The position numbers and the translations under genes are program-made. The notes under the pieces were generated by a model. That model was given only the letters and a program-made list of their open reading frames with translations. It made no database searches and had not been told where the DNA came from. 64,000 nucleotides of DNA from Prochlorococcus sp. AG-363-P08 (GTDB lineage Bacteria; Cyanobacteriota; Cyanobacteriia; PCC-6307; Cyanobiaceae). The DNA lies in assembly GCA_003278195.1 (NCBI GenBank), contig QCGE01000001.1:124001-188000 (forward strand), given 5' to 3'. Position 1 is the stretch's first letter, and each line of letters opens with the position of its first letter. Below are positions 8,999-18,370 of the stretch, in pieces.

Positions 8999-9744
8999 TA
9001 GCGAGTTTTAACCTGGACCCAATCAATCGCATGTGGAGCTGCTATTAATTGAATAACTGCATTTGGCGAAGGCAATGCAGAAAAATCAATTGATTGAATT
9101 ACACCGACTGGAATATTTGGAGGCATCAAAGTGCTCGCAGGAGATGTACTCACTAGATCCCCTGGTAAAACTTTTGGAGTCCTATCTACAAACGTCAATT
9201 GCGGTCTATTAGTGCCTCTACCTATCAACATTCCATGATGCTTATTGCGTGGTATCCAAACAGCAACTCGACTACTTGGAGCAGTTAGTAAAAGCACTCG
9301 TGAAGTTGTTGGAGTAACACTTCCGATTCTTCCTAACAATCCACCAGGACCAATAACAATATCGCCTTCTGAAATACCATTAAGAGATCCTTTCCCAAGT
9401 TCTAATTGCTGCCACCAACCAGTACTCCTTCGTGAAATTACCGCAGCCGAAATAAGACCTTTACTTAATGCAGACTTCTCTAAAGAAAGTAGGGATCTTA
9501 ATCTTTGATTGTCCTCGATTAGCAATTGCAAACGAGCATATTGTTCCGTTTGAATACTCCTTTGAAGCCATTCCTTTTGTGCAGACCCAGGCCAAAAGGG
9601 CCTTATCATCAAAGAATAAACATCCGAGAACACAACACCCTTACTCAATCGAACTGCGAATAAAGACACCCCAATAAAAACCCAAGGCGTTATGCGACGT
9701 AAAAAACGCAAACGAATTGGAGCGCCCCAGAACTGAACCCTCAT
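8998..9744 (-). CDS. mreC: Rod-shape protein MreC
   Basis: A 248-residue bitopic membrane protein: a short cytoplasmic N terminus, one membrane helix at about residues 18-35, a coiled-coil stretch (EYARLQLLIEDNQRLRSLLSLEKS) and the beta-rich periplasmic MreC domain (VISRRSTGWWQQLELGKGS, VIGPGGLLGRIGSV, LVSTSPASTLMPPNIPVGVI). It links the MreB filament to periplasmic murein synthases. It is 16 bases from mreB and overlaps mreD, so the three form an operon. The ATG lies at the membrane-anchor start as expected. Confidence 0.94.
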   Translation of the reverse strand: MRVQFWGAPIRLRFLRRITPWVFIGVSLFAVRLSKGVVFSDVYSLMIRPFWPGSAQKEWLQRSIQTEQYARLQLLIEDNQRLRSLLSLEKSALSKGLISAAVISRRSTGWWQQLELGKGSLNGISEGDIVIGPGGLLGRIGSVTPTTSRVLLLTAPSSRVAVWIPRNKHHGMLIGRGTNRPQLTFVDRTPKVLPGDLVSTSPASTLMPPNIPVGVIQSIDFSALPSPNAVIQLIAAPHAIDWVQVKTR

Positions 9745-9760
9745 CGAGTTGAAACCTTTA

Positions 9761-10828
9761 TCAATCCTTCACTTGAGAGCGAGCAAATTCTGGGGTATCT
9801 AGTACACGTCTAAGACGTTTGAAATCTTCTAGTACCTGACCACATCCATTAACAACGCAAAGCAATGGGTCTTCTGCTACATGAGTGAAGATACCTGTTT
9901 CATGACTGACCAGATCACTAATTCCACGAACTAAAGCACCTCCTCCAGCAAGCATTATTCCCCTATCAACAATATCTGCAGCCAACTCAGGCGGAGTCCT
10001 CTCAAGAGTTCTCTTTACAGCCTCAACAATCTTGTTGAGCGGATCTGCCATAGCTTCACGCAACTCACCAGCCTGCAAATTCACAGAACGAGGTAATCCT
10101 GAAAGCATATGTAAACCCCTCACATCCATTGATTGCAAATCAAACTCATTGTCAGGAAAAGCCGAACCAATTCGAATCTTGATCTCTTCAGCAGTTCGCT
10201 CTCCAACAACAAGATTATGTACTTTTTTCAAATAAGTCCCAATCGAATCATTGATTTCATCCCCTGCGACACGTACTGACTCGCTTAAAACAGTCCCGCC
10301 AAGACTCATTACAGCAACCTCAGTTGTTCCGCCACCTATATCAACAATCATTGTCCCGATAGGCTCAGTAACGGGAAGCTTTGCACCAATAGCAGCTGCA
10401 ACTGGCTCATCAATTAAATGAACTTCCCTAGCCCCAGCCATCCCCGCTTCACGAACAGCTCGACGTTCAACACCAGTAACGCCACTAGGAATACCAACTA
10501 CAATCCTTGGAGCAACTATCCCACGCCCTTCATTGCACTTTTGAATAAAGCTTTTCAGCATCTGCTCAGCAGCATCAAAATCCGCAATGACTCCATCTCT
10601 TAAAGGCCTAACTGCTCGAATATTTCCTGGTGTCCGACCAAGCATTAACTTGGCATCATCACCAACAGCCATAGGCACACCTTCCTCTAGATCCATTGCA
10701 ACTACAGATGGTTCCTGAAGAACAATTCCTTTACCTGATACATAGATCAAGGTATTGGCTGTCCCCAGATCAATACCAATATCTCTGGAAAGCGTGAATC
10801 TTCTAAAAAACACAGGTTTTAAGGTCAA
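9761..10828 (-). CDS. mreB: Rod-shape actin homologue MreB
   Basis: MreB is a bacterial actin that forms membrane-bound filaments guiding wall synthesis. The 355-residue protein has the actin-fold ATP loops DIGIDLGTANTLIYV (near residue 15), DIGGGTTEVAVMSLGG and MLAGGGALVRG. The N terminus (MTLKPVFFRRFTLSRD) is a short amphipathic/basic lead of the kind used for membrane attachment. First gene of mreBCD; its promoter must lie in the 127-base gap shared with divergent ssb. Confidence 0.97.
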   Translation of the reverse strand: MTLKPVFFRRFTLSRDIGIDLGTANTLIYVSGKGIVLQEPSVVAMDLEEGVPMAVGDDAKLMLGRTPGNIRAVRPLRDGVIADFDAAEQMLKSFIQKCNEGRGIVAPRIVVGIPSGVTGVERRAVREAGMAGAREVHLIDEPVAAAIGAKLPVTEPIGTMIVDIGGGTTEVAVMSLGGTVLSESVRVAGDEINDSIGTYLKKVHNLVVGERTAEEIKIRIGSAFPDNEFDLQSMDVRGLHMLSGLPRSVNLQAGELREAMADPLNKIVEAVKRTLERTPPELAADIVDRGIMLAGGGALVRGISDLVSHETGIFTHVAEDPLLCVVNGCGQVLEDFKRLRRVLDTPEFARSQVKD

Positions 10829-10955
10829 TTCGGCGAATCATAGGAGGCACTCGCAACCTTCAAACATTTGACCAAGGTTTAAAGATAAAACTCCGTAAAC
10901 CACATTTGAGTAAAGTTTGGCCCATTATTAGGCAAAGAAAAATTTCAGGAAAACA

Positions 10956-11327
10956 ATGGGTGTTAATTCAGTCACTCTGGTAGGCCGTGCAGGAAGAGAT
11001 CCTGAGGTTCGATATTTTGAGTCAGGAAGTGTAGTAGCAAATTTAACAATCGCAGTAAACCGGAGAAATCGAGAAGATGAGCCTGATTGGTTCAATCTTG
11101 AAATTTGGGGAAAACAGGCACAAGTAGTAGCAGACTATGTAAAGAAAGGCTCCCTTGTAGGTGTAATAGGAAGTTACAAATTAGACAGGTGGACAGACCG
11201 AAAAACAGGTGAAGAAAAGACAAAGCCAGTTATACGTGTTGACCGAATTGAGCTAATGGGTTCAAAGCGGGATAACGACTCAAATGGATACAATGCATCT
11301 CCAAATGAAGATGAAGTTCCCTTTTAA
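10956..11327 (+). CDS. ssb: Single-stranded DNA-binding protein
   Basis: A 123-residue OB-fold SSB with the family start GVNSVTLVGRAGRDPEVRYFESG and the core PDWFNLEIWGKQAQVVADYVKKGSLVGV. The protein is short because the Gly/Gln linker is nearly absent, but the acidic tip that recruits repair and replication proteins is kept (EDEVPF). An AGGAAAACA sequence immediately precedes the ATG and provides the ribosome site. It is divergent from mreB. Confidence 0.95.
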   Translation: MGVNSVTLVGRAGRDPEVRYFESGSVVANLTIAVNRRNREDEPDWFNLEIWGKQAQVVADYVKKGSLVGVIGSYKLDRWTDRKTGEEKTKPVIRVDRIELMGSKRDNDSNGYNASPNEDEVPF

Positions 11328-11364
11328 AATAAATCAAAACAACTGATACCTAAACAATAGGATT

Positions 11365-12012
11365 TTATCTTTTTTTCCAAAATCTTAAAATAAGCCATAT
11401 ACATAAAACTAAAGTTCCCAAAACAAGTCCAACTTTAATTACTTTAGATATTGGGTCAATCCATAACTCTACATTGGTATAACTTTCTCCAAGCGCAAAT
11501 CCTGCAAAGGTAAGTAAAACTGTCCAAATCAAGCTTCCTGCTGCTGTCCAAATAACAAATGGGAAAAGAGGCATTAACTCTATGCCAGCGGGCACAGAAA
11601 TCAATGTTCTAATTCCAGGAACTAATCTGCCCCAGAAGACCAATAAAGACCCATATCTATTAAACCAACGTCTACTACGAGCTAATTCATTAACACTTAT
11701 TCCTATCCATCTACCATTGCGATTCAACCATTCCTCTAAGCGCCTCTCATTAACTAGACGTCCAATGTAATACCACGGAAATGCTCCTAACAATGTACCC
11801 AATAAACCCGCAAGAACTACGGGGATAAAAAGCAATTGTCCCTGCTGAATATAAAACCCTCCAAGTGGCATAATTAACTCTGAAGGTATAGGTGGGAAAA
11901 TATTTTCTAGAAACATTGCTGCAAAAATCGCAAAATATCCCATCCATTGATTAGCGGCGACAGCTCGGCCGATCAAATCAGGTAAGCCATTAATTAAAGA
12001 TGCAATATCCAT
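11365..12012 (-). CDS. DedA-family membrane protein
   Basis: A 215-residue integral membrane protein of the DedA/SNARE-associated (VTT) family, now linked to undecaprenyl-phosphate or phospholipid flipping. Diagnostic stretches are FLENIFPPIPSELIMPLGGF, GTLLGAFPWYYIGRL, and WGRLVPGIRTLISVPAGIELM with its conserved Arg residues. Several hydrophobic helices follow. It stands convergent to ssb and 52 bases downstream of ahcY. The substrate is not predictable. Confidence 0.92.
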   Translation of the reverse strand: MDIASLINGLPDLIGRAVAANQWMGYFAIFAAMFLENIFPPIPSELIMPLGGFYIQQGQLLFIPVVLAGLLGTLLGAFPWYYIGRLVNERRLEEWLNRNGRWIGISVNELARSRRWFNRYGSLLVFWGRLVPGIRTLISVPAGIELMPLFPFVIWTAAGSLIWTVLLTFAGFALGESYTNVELWIDPISKVIKVGLVLGTLVLCIWLILRFWKKR

Positions 12013-12064
12013 AGAATTTACAATTAGTTTTTATCAAACAAGAAAAGAGTAAGGATATTACAAG

Positions 12065-13495
12065 TTAATACCTATAATGGTCAGGTTTATAAGGTCCATC
12101 TACAGGAACATCTATATAATTAGCCTGATCTTTTGTTAATTGAGTTAATTTCGCGCCAATCTTCTCAAGATGAAGTCTTGCAACCATCTCGTCTAAATAC
12201 TTGGGCAATACATAAACCTTTTCCTCATATTTTCCTTGCTTAGTAAATAACTCAATCTGGGCCAACACCTGATTTGTAAAAGAATTGCTCATTACAAAAC
12301 TAGGATGGCCTGTCGCACAACCAAGATTCACCAAACGCCCTTCTGCTAAAAGAATAATTCTATTACCACTTGGAAGAGTTATATGGTCAACCTGAGGCTT
12401 AATTGCCTCCCATTCATATTGCTTTAAAGAGGCAACATCTATTTCATTATCAAAATGACCAATATTGCAAACAATCGCCTCATCTTTCATACGCAATAAA
12501 TGTTCGTGACAGATAACTTTAAAGTTACCTGTTGCCGTTACAAATATATCTACATCTTCGACTACATCATCCAATCTCACTACCCTGTATCCCTCCATAG
12601 AAGCTTGTAATGCACAAATAGGGTCAATTTCTGCAATCAAAACTGTTGCACCTAATCCTCTAAGAGACTGAGCTGAACCTTTACCTACATCTCCATATCC
12701 CATTACAAGAGCAACCTTGCCTGCAACCATTACATCAGTAGCTCTTTTTATTCCATCTACCAAAGATTCACGACAACCATATAAGTTATCAAATTTACTC
12801 TTAGTTACTGAATCATTCACATTAATAGCTGGGAAAGAAAGTTCGCCACGGTTTTGCATCTGATAAAGCCGAGCAACACCTGTTGTTGTTTCTTCCGTAA
12901 CACCTTTGATTTCCCTTTTGATTCTTGAATAAAAGCCAGGATCTTTGCTCAACTTTGTCTTTATAGATGTAAACAAAGCAACCTCTTCTTCATTAGCAGG
13001 ATTCTCAAGGACAGATGGATCTGACTCTGCTTTGCTTCCTAACATGACAAGACCAGTAGCATCACCACCGTCATCCAAAATCATGTTTGGTGCTCCACCA
13101 TCCTCCCACTCAAGAATATTGTGAGTAAAAGTCCAATATTCATCTAATGTTTCTCCCTTAACTGCAAAAACTGGGACTCCTTTAACTGCAATTGCTGCTG
13201 CTGCATGGTCCTGAGTAGAAAAAATATTGCAAGAAGCCCAACGAACATCTGCACCTAATGCAACAAGAGTTTCTATTAACACTCCTGTTTGGATAGTCAT
13301 ATGAAGACTTCCAGCGATACGTGCTCCTTTTAAAGGCTTTTCACTCCCATACTTTGTTCTAAGTGCCATTAGACCAGGCATCTCGGTCTCAGCAATAGCG
13401 AGTTCCTTTCTGCCAAAATCAGCCAAGCTGATATCAGCCACAACATATTTGGGGGTTATCTGCATTGTGGAATTAGACATTGGACTTGCAACCAT
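12065..13495 (-). CDS. ahcY: S-adenosylhomocysteine hydrolase
   Basis: Splits S-adenosylhomocysteine into adenosine and homocysteine, clearing the inhibitory product of methyltransferases. The 476-residue length and the NAD-binding loop [20 protein letters not shown] are typical, as are [15 protein letters not shown], the insert region of the long-form enzyme ([15 protein letters not shown]) and the C-terminal [11 protein letters not shown]. It is divergent from tsaE with a 26-base gap. An ATG at 13480 (MSNSTMQI) is a possible alternative start. Confidence 0.97.
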   Translation of the reverse strand: MVASPMSNSTMQITPKYVVADISLADFGRKELAIAETEMPGLMALRTKYGSEKPLKGARIAGSLHMTIQTGVLIETLVALGADVRWASCNIFSTQDHAAAAIAVKGVPVFAVKGETLDEYWTFTHNILEWEDGGAPNMILDDGGDATGLVMLGSKAESDPSVLENPANEEEVALFTSIKTKLSKDPGFYSRIKREIKGVTEETTTGVARLYQMQNRGELSFPAINVNDSVTKSKFDNLYGCRESLVDGIKRATDVMVAGKVALVMGYGDVGKGSAQSLRGLGATVLIAEIDPICALQASMEGYRVVRLDDVVEDVDIFVTATGNFKVICHEHLLRMKDEAIVCNIGHFDNEIDVASLKQYEWEAIKPQVDHITLPSGNRIILLAEGRLVNLGCATGHPSFVMSNSFTNQVLAQIELFTKQGKYEEKVYVLPKYLDEMVARLHLEKIGAKLTQLTKDQANYIDVPVDGPYKPDHYRY

Positions 13496-13521
13496 GATTA
13501 AAAGCTCCTAAGAGGAGAATC

Positions 13522-14013
13522 GTGAAAAAGAATCCTTCTGAAGTCGACGCGGCTTTAAATCCGCTTCTGGGACAATCTACATTTAAAGCATGGATACTCA
13601 AAGATCTTGAGAGTAGCCATGCTTTAGGGAGAAAACTCGTCCAAGAAATCGATTGCTTAAAAATACTTCTTCTTAAAGGGCCCCTAGGAGCAGGGAAAAC
13701 GTCAGTTGTTCAAGGGATTGCATCCGAACTAAAGATTAAAGAGCCAATCACAAGTCCAACGTTTGCGCTTTCACAACACTATCAAGATGGAACACGTTAT
13801 CTAATACATTTAGATCTTTATAGATTAGAAGATACAGACTCGGCAAATGAAATGTTTTTACAAGAAGAGGAGCAAGCTAAAGATTTAAATGCACTCTTAA
13901 CAGTTGAATGGCCAGAAAGGATGAACCTAAATATACCAGAAGCATGGCAATTAAAATTATCCTATGAAAAACATCGAGGAAGAAAAGCTCAATTAATTCC
14001 TCCAAGAACATAA
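13522..14013 (+). CDS. tsaE: tRNA threonylcarbamoyladenosine biosynthesis ATPase TsaE
   Basis: TsaE is the P-loop ATPase needed for t6A modification at position 37 of ANN-decoding tRNAs, with TsaB/TsaC/TsaD. The Walker A GPLGAGKTSVVQGIA is at about residues 54-68, followed by the conserved ITSPTFALSQHY and LIHLDLYRLED. Length (163) is slightly above the usual 150 through an N-terminal lead. The start is GTG at 13522 (gtgaaaaagaat) with GGAGAA just before it. The 3' end overlaps the convergent sugar-kinase gene by 25 bases. Confidence 0.93.
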   Translation: MKKNPSEVDAALNPLLGQSTFKAWILKDLESSHALGRKLVQEIDCLKILLLKGPLGAGKTSVVQGIASELKIKEPITSPTFALSQHYQDGTRYLIHLDLYRLEDTDSANEMFLQEEEQAKDLNALLTVEWPERMNLNIPEAWQLKLSYEKHRGRKAQLIPPRT

Positions 14014-15008
14014 GATAAAAATTTATCAACCTGAATTCTTGTTGGCTGAGGGTCAATAGCTCCTGAACCAGTACATACCAATGCACCGCATGCAGCTGCA
14101 AATCTGATACTATCTTTTGTTATTTTTGGTTGATTTAGAGACAAAGAGTTTGACAACATTTTAAAAATTAAACCTGCCATAAATGCATCACCTGCGCCAG
14201 TAGTATCAACAACCGTTTCTGGAGTAAAGGCATCCATTTCATCAGATATACCGCTGATATGCCAGCTAATCAAATGGGATCCGTCAGTTATTACAACATC
14301 TGGCTTATTGGGTAGTGAGAACGAAATATGCGCAGGATCGTCCATACTAAAAAACCAGTTCGCCTCTTCTTTTGCAAGCTTTATCAAAGAAGCTCTTTCA
14401 AACAGAGTTCGGATCTCTTTAATTTCTAAGTCATTTGGTCCCTTAGATGGATTACTTTTAAGATCCCAAAAAGTAGGCCTCCAATTGACATCAAATGCAA
14501 TCTTGACTCCTAAGTTAATAGCCTCGTTAAGGCTCCAAAGCAAAGCTTCTCTAGATGCAGGAGATGCAAGAGGAATTGAACCAACAAGCAGCCAAGATGC
14601 ATGACTAATGAGCTTGGGAAAATCATATTTTAATTGGTCGATATCTAAAGCTTGGTCAGCAAATTGCTCTCCCTTATCACCAATAAATCCCTTAAATGAT
14701 CTATCGCCCGTTATATCTCTACTAACCAAAACAACACGACTAGATCTGTTCAGATCAATTTGTAGACCAGAAATATTTATACCTCTATCTAACATCAATT
14801 GATTAAATTGTTTACCTATAAGATCATCGCCAAGCCTTCCGATAAAAGCAACATTCACACCTAATCTTGCCAATCCACATGCAACATTTGCAGGGGCTCC
14901 ACCCAAGCGATCTAATACAGGAGAATCTCGCAATGGATCCCCTCCAATAGGCCCCAAACGATCAACTAAAGCCTCTCCCAGACAAATAACCGATGGCAAT
15001 GTATTCAT
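13989..15008 (-). CDS. PfkB-family sugar kinase (fructokinase-like)
   Basis: A 339-residue ribokinase/PfkB-fold kinase. Signature 1 is seen as GGAPANVACGLARLG (about 36-50) and signature 2 as DTTGAGDAFMAGL with the catalytic Asp. The closest named group by eye is cyanobacterial fructokinase (fructose to fructose 6-phosphate), but substrate specificity is inference. It overlaps the end of tsaE in convergent orientation. ATG start, 55 bases after the mutY stop region on the same strand. Confidence 0.88.
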   Translation of the reverse strand: MNTLPSVICLGEALVDRLGPIGGDPLRDSPVLDRLGGAPANVACGLARLGVNVAFIGRLGDDLIGKQFNQLMLDRGINISGLQIDLNRSSRVVLVSRDITGDRSFKGFIGDKGEQFADQALDIDQLKYDFPKLISHASWLLVGSIPLASPASREALLWSLNEAINLGVKIAFDVNWRPTFWDLKSNPSKGPNDLEIKEIRTLFERASLIKLAKEEANWFFSMDDPAHISFSLPNKPDVVITDGSHLISWHISGISDEMDAFTPETVVDTTGAGDAFMAGLIFKMLSNSLSLNQPKITKDSIRFAAACGALVCTGSGAIDPQPTRIQVDKFLSYVLGGIN

Positions 15009-15063
15009 TATTTAGCAAGTAATGGTAATTCACTCTCTCACCAAAATAACTAAATAGAGAATA

Positions 15064-16191
15064 CTAAAGTATCTTTTGCTTCAAATACTTAATTAAAGCA
15101 AGAATTATTTTTGCATTAGCTGCCGGGAATGGATATTCATCCAATTGATTTGGTGAGACCCATTTCACTTGTTGACTCGCCAAAGGTTTTGGGTCCCCTT
15201 CTATCAAGCGACAAATATGAACCACAAAACTAAGTCTTTTGTGACTATAGGAATGCTGGAATGTAATCAAATGTTCTTCAATTTCAATCTTGATTGCCAA
15301 TTCTTCCAATATTTCACGTTGAATTGTTGTCTTTATTTCTTCTCCCTTCTCCTGCTTTCCTCCTGGAAATTCCCACAAACCTCCTAACAACCCTTCATCA
15401 AAGCGCTGATCTATCAGAACTTGATCTCTACTATTGAAGACAACACCAATGCCAATGACCTCTTGAGGTAAAGGCTTATGCTCTTTTTTCAAGGGAAAGA
15501 TTTCTGTCTGTCCCAAAGAATAGGCAGAACACTTGCATCGCAGAGGGCAATCCATACATTTAGGCTTATTTGGTGTACACACTTTTGAGCCAAGATCCAT
15601 CAGAGCTTGATTAAAGTCTCTAGGTCGCTCTTTATCTAAAAAAGAATGGCTAATTATCCAAAGTTTTTTTTCTGTAATTCCCTTATCCGCAATTAACCTC
15701 GAAAATATGCGGCGAACATTCCCATCAAGAATTGGGAAAGGAAGATTGAAGGCACTAGAAAGAATGCTACCCGCTGTAGTTCTACCTATTCCAGGCAAAG
15801 ACATCCAAGCCTCCAAAGTCCTAGGCCAAGGAGCACCTTTTAACAAGTGAGCTGCTTCATGAATAAATTTAGCTCTTGAGTAATAGCCCAACCCTTGCCA
15901 CAGAAAAAGCACCTTATGTCTTGGTGCTGCTGCTAAATATTGAATATTTGGAAAAGCAATCATCCAACGATGCCAATAAGGAAGCATGACTGGTAGTTGA
16001 GTTTGTTGGAGCATGACCTCCGCAATCCATATTTGATAAGGATCAATTTCTTCAACGCGGTTCTGACAATTTGTTTGATGAATATTTAAATTATTAGGAA
16101 TTATTTTCCAAGGAAGATCATGTCGTCCATTAAGAACCCACCAAGCAAGAAGCTGTGGACGAAGCACCTTAAAAGAAGTTATTCCTGCCAT
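15064..16191 (-). CDS. mutY: A/G-specific adenine glycosylase MutY with C-terminal Nudix domain
   Basis: MutY removes adenine mispaired with 8-oxoguanine. Residues about 30-225 form the helix-hairpin-helix glycosylase with the catalytic Glu in IAEVMLQQTQ, the hairpin SLPGIGRTTAGSI, the catalytic Asp in ILDGNVRRIF, and the four-cysteine Fe-S motif (CTPNKPKCMDCPLRCKC). Residues about 240-375 are a Nudix fold with a nearly complete Nudix box (WEFPGGKQEKGEE...REILEEL). Typical MutY C-terminal domains lack this box, so this one may retain hydrolase function. Position and size otherwise normal. Confidence 0.93.
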   Translation of the reverse strand: MAGITSFKVLRPQLLAWWVLNGRHDLPWKIIPNNLNIHQTNCQNRVEEIDPYQIWIAEVMLQQTQLPVMLPYWHRWMIAFPNIQYLAAAPRHKVLFLWQGLGYYSRAKFIHEAAHLLKGAPWPRTLEAWMSLPGIGRTTAGSILSSAFNLPFPILDGNVRRIFSRLIADKGITEKKLWIISHSFLDKERPRDFNQALMDLGSKVCTPNKPKCMDCPLRCKCSAYSLGQTEIFPLKKEHKPLPQEVIGIGVVFNSRDQVLIDQRFDEGLLGGLWEFPGGKQEKGEEIKTTIQREILEELAIKIEIEEHLITFQHSYSHKRLSFVVHICRLIEGDPKPLASQQVKWVSPNQLDEYPFPAANAKIILALIKYLKQKIL

Positions 16192-16223
16192 TAGTATTAG
16201 GGTTTCAAAATGAGTCTAAAAAT

Positions 16224-16243
16224 ATATTATTAATTAATAATAT
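16224..16243. repeat. Perfect 20-base all-A/T palindrome in the mutY/hydrolase gap
   Basis: The sequence ATATTATTAATTAATAATAT is its own exact reverse complement. It lies in the 200-base divergent gap, about 33 bases upstream of the mutY start and 150 bases upstream of the hydrolase start. It could be an operator, a cruciform-prone element, or simply a product of AT-richness. Confidence 0.6.
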
Positions 16244-16363
16244 TATAAAATGCATACATATAGCATGAGAGTAAGCAGGAAGTAATTTAGATTAACCTAC
16301 TTAAAATTAGACATGTATAACCTTCCATTAATAGCTCACTTTAATTTTGAGTTATATTCCTAT

Positions 16364-16369
16364 TATAAT
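16364..16369 (+). promoter_or_regulatory. Candidate -10 box for the alpha/beta hydrolase gene
   Basis: A consensus TATAAT sits 22 bases ahead of the TTG start, with a weak -35 (TTTAAT at about 16340-16345, spacer 18). This would give a leader of roughly 15 bases. Because the gap is very AT-rich, a chance match is possible. Confidence 0.35.
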
Positions 16370-16391
16370 TAAATGACTAGAGAATTCTGTT

Positions 16392-17303
16392 TTGGCTAAG
16401 GCAAAAGAGTATATTTGGCAATGGCAGGGATTAGATATTTCCTGGTCAGTAGAAGGGTATCCTAGCAACAAGTCACAATCTATTTTACTTATACATGGCT
16501 TTGGGGCTTGCAAAGAACATTGGCGTCACAATCAAAAATATATGAGCAATGAATATCAATGTTATGCAATAGACCTAATTGGTTTTGGTAAGAGTAGTCA
16601 ACCAAGATCATGCCTCAAATCTGATGATGCAAAACCCGGTGAATTTTGCTACTGCTTTGATAGCTGGGCGGATCAAATTTTTGCCTTCTGCTTAGAAGTT
16701 ATTAAGCATGATGTGATTTTAGTTGGCAATTCAATTGGAGGAGTAATAGCGCTAAGAACTGCTCAGAAGCTACAAGAAAAATGTGTTGGTGTGACTTTGA
16801 TTGATTGTGCGCAGAGGGCAATGGATGACAAAAGGCTTAAAGAGCAACCCTACATAATGCAGATTAGTAGACCTTTACTAAAGTCCATAGTTAATCAACG
16901 TTGGATTAGCAGGCTTCTCTTTGCAAATGCAACAAACACTAGTGTGATAAAAAAAGTACTCTCCCAAGCCTATCCAAGCGGTAAAAATGTTGACGAGAAT
17001 CTGATTAATCTTCTACTAAAACCTAGCAAGAGAGCTGGTGCATCTGAATCATTTAGAGGGTTTATTAATATTTTTGATGATCACCTGGCTCCCGACTTAA
17101 TGACTGATATGGAGACACCAGTAGATTTAATATGGGGTGAAAATGATCCATGGGAACCTATTGAAACAGCCAAGGAATGGATGGCTTCATTCAAATGTAT
17201 CCGATCTCTTGAAATAATAAAAGAAGCAGGTCATTGTCCTCACGATGAGTCACCTGAAGAAGTAAATTCCTTACTCCTTAAAATCATTCAAGCGACCAAA
17301 TAA
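16392..17303 (+). CDS. Alpha/beta-hydrolase fold protein
   Basis: A 303-residue alpha/beta hydrolase of the epoxide-hydrolase/haloperoxidase-like group. Features in order: oxyanion segment LLIHGFGACKEHWR (about 32-45), the nucleophile elbow GNSIGG (Ser at about 116), an acid in the region LIWGENDPWEP, and the catalytic His in AGHCPHDE near the C terminus. The triad is complete. The substrate is unknown. No in-frame ATG exists near the start; TTG at 16392 is the best choice (LAKAKEYIWQW). The 3' end overlaps the convergent sigma-factor gene by 16 bases. Confidence 0.88.
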   Translation: MAKAKEYIWQWQGLDISWSVEGYPSNKSQSILLIHGFGACKEHWRHNQKYMSNEYQCYAIDLIGFGKSSQPRSCLKSDDAKPGEFCYCFDSWADQIFAFCLEVIKHDVILVGNSIGGVIALRTAQKLQEKCVGVTLIDCAQRAMDDKRLKEQPYIMQISRPLLKSIVNQRWISRLLFANATNTSVIKKVLSQAYPSGKNVDENLINLLLKPSKRAGASESFRGFINIFDDHLAPDLMTDMETPVDLIWGENDPWEPIETAKEWMASFKCIRSLEIIKEAGHCPHDESPEEVNSLLLKIIQATK

Positions 17304-18283
17304 GAGTCAGAACCTTCAGTGAGTTTTCGTAAGCAACGTAATCCATCACGCTCTAAATTTCGGACACGGTCTCTACTAATGCCTAGATGTCGTCCAATGC
17401 CAGTAAGTGTCATTGGATCATCACCATTTATTCCATATCTCATAATTAAAACACGCATCTGTAAATCTGGTAATTTCTCGAGCAATAATTTAAGGTCTCC
17501 TTTCATGCAATCGATTTCTACTACCTCAGATGGAAGAGGATTTTCGCCTGAAAGTAGATCTAACAACACGGTGTCCTCATCTCCTACTTTTGTTTGCAAA
17601 CTAACTGGTTGACTTACTCTGCACATAAGATCTTTAACATCATCCTCTGGTAACTGAATATATTCAGATAACTCTATTAATGTAGGGGTTCTTGCTAATG
17701 TTTGGCTTAATTCACGTTGTCCTTTCTTTAGCTTATTTAATGTTTCAGTGATATGTATTGGTAAGCGAATTGTATTGCTTTTTTCTGCAATTGCACGAGT
17801 TATTCCCTGCCTAATCCACCAATAAGCATATGTAGAGAACTTATAACCCCTAGAGGGATCAAACTTCTCAACTCCCCTAACTAAACCAATAGTCCCCTCT
17901 TGTATTAGATCCAAGAATTCCATGTTCCTCTTGATGTACTTTTTCGCAACACTTACAACCAATCTCAAATTGGCTGCAACCATTCGATCCTTGGCACGAT
18001 TGCCTGATTTTATTTTTCTTTTTAGCTGAAGAACTGAAATTCCTAATACTTTTGCTAATTCATCATGTGAAGGCTTCTTTCCAATTGTTGCTTCTAAATC
18101 TGACTCAACTTGTTCGATTCCAATCAATTCCTGTACCTGCCTACCCAAAGTGATCTCCTGTTCATTAGTCAACAAAGGAACTCTTCCAATATCACGAAGA
18201 TATGAACTCACCAGGTCAATTTGCCCACCCATCGAGCTAGATGATCCAACAACTCTCTGAGCAGTAGAAGTAGGTAGCGACAC
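17288..18283 (-). CDS. Group 2 sigma-70-family RNA polymerase sigma factor
   Basis: A 331-residue sigma factor of the cyanobacterial group 2 type, which redirects RNA polymerase under changing light, nutrients or circadian time. Region 1.2 (DLVSSYLRDIGRVPLLT), region 2 (MVAANLRLVVSVAKKY, DLIQEGTIGLVRGVEKFDPSRGYKFSTYAYWWIRQ), region 3 and region 4 (MTLTGIGRHLGISRDRVRNLE) are all present. Region 1.1 of the housekeeping sigma is missing, which argues against it being RpoD1. The exact orthologue letter cannot be assigned from sequence alone. ATG start. Confidence 0.94.
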   Translation of the reverse strand: MSLPTSTAQRVVGSSSSMGGQIDLVSSYLRDIGRVPLLTNEQEITLGRQVQELIGIEQVESDLEATIGKKPSHDELAKVLGISVLQLKRKIKSGNRAKDRMVAANLRLVVSVAKKYIKRNMEFLDLIQEGTIGLVRGVEKFDPSRGYKFSTYAYWWIRQGITRAIAEKSNTIRLPIHITETLNKLKKGQRELSQTLARTPTLIELSEYIQLPEDDVKDLMCRVSQPVSLQTKVGDEDTVLLDLLSGENPLPSEVVEIDCMKGDLKLLLEKLPDLQMRVLIMRYGINGDDPMTLTGIGRHLGISRDRVRNLERDGLRCLRKLTEGSDSYLVA

Positions 18284-18332
18284 TGAAGGCCTAAAAGTAT
18301 TGCGATATGTAAAGCGTACTACTAAGAAGTGT

Positions 18333-18358
18333 AAAGCTGAATTTATTCGGCTTTTTTT
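18333..18358. terminator. Intrinsic terminator-like hairpin between sigma factor and mgtE
   Basis: AAAGCTGAA (18333-18341) and TTCGGCTTT (18346-18354) form a nine-pair stem with one G-U pair around a TTTA loop, followed on plus by a T run to 18358. The T run favours termination of plus-strand transcripts reading through from the hydrolase side. It also lies 13 bases beyond the stop of mgtE and may end that minus-strand gene. Confidence 0.55.
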
Positions 18359-18370
18359 AAGTAAAAATAC

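Noticed and set aside
10829-10955. Promoter elements in the mreB/ssb gap
   Set aside because: AT-rich stretches are present but no confident -35/-10 pair can be chosen on either strand.
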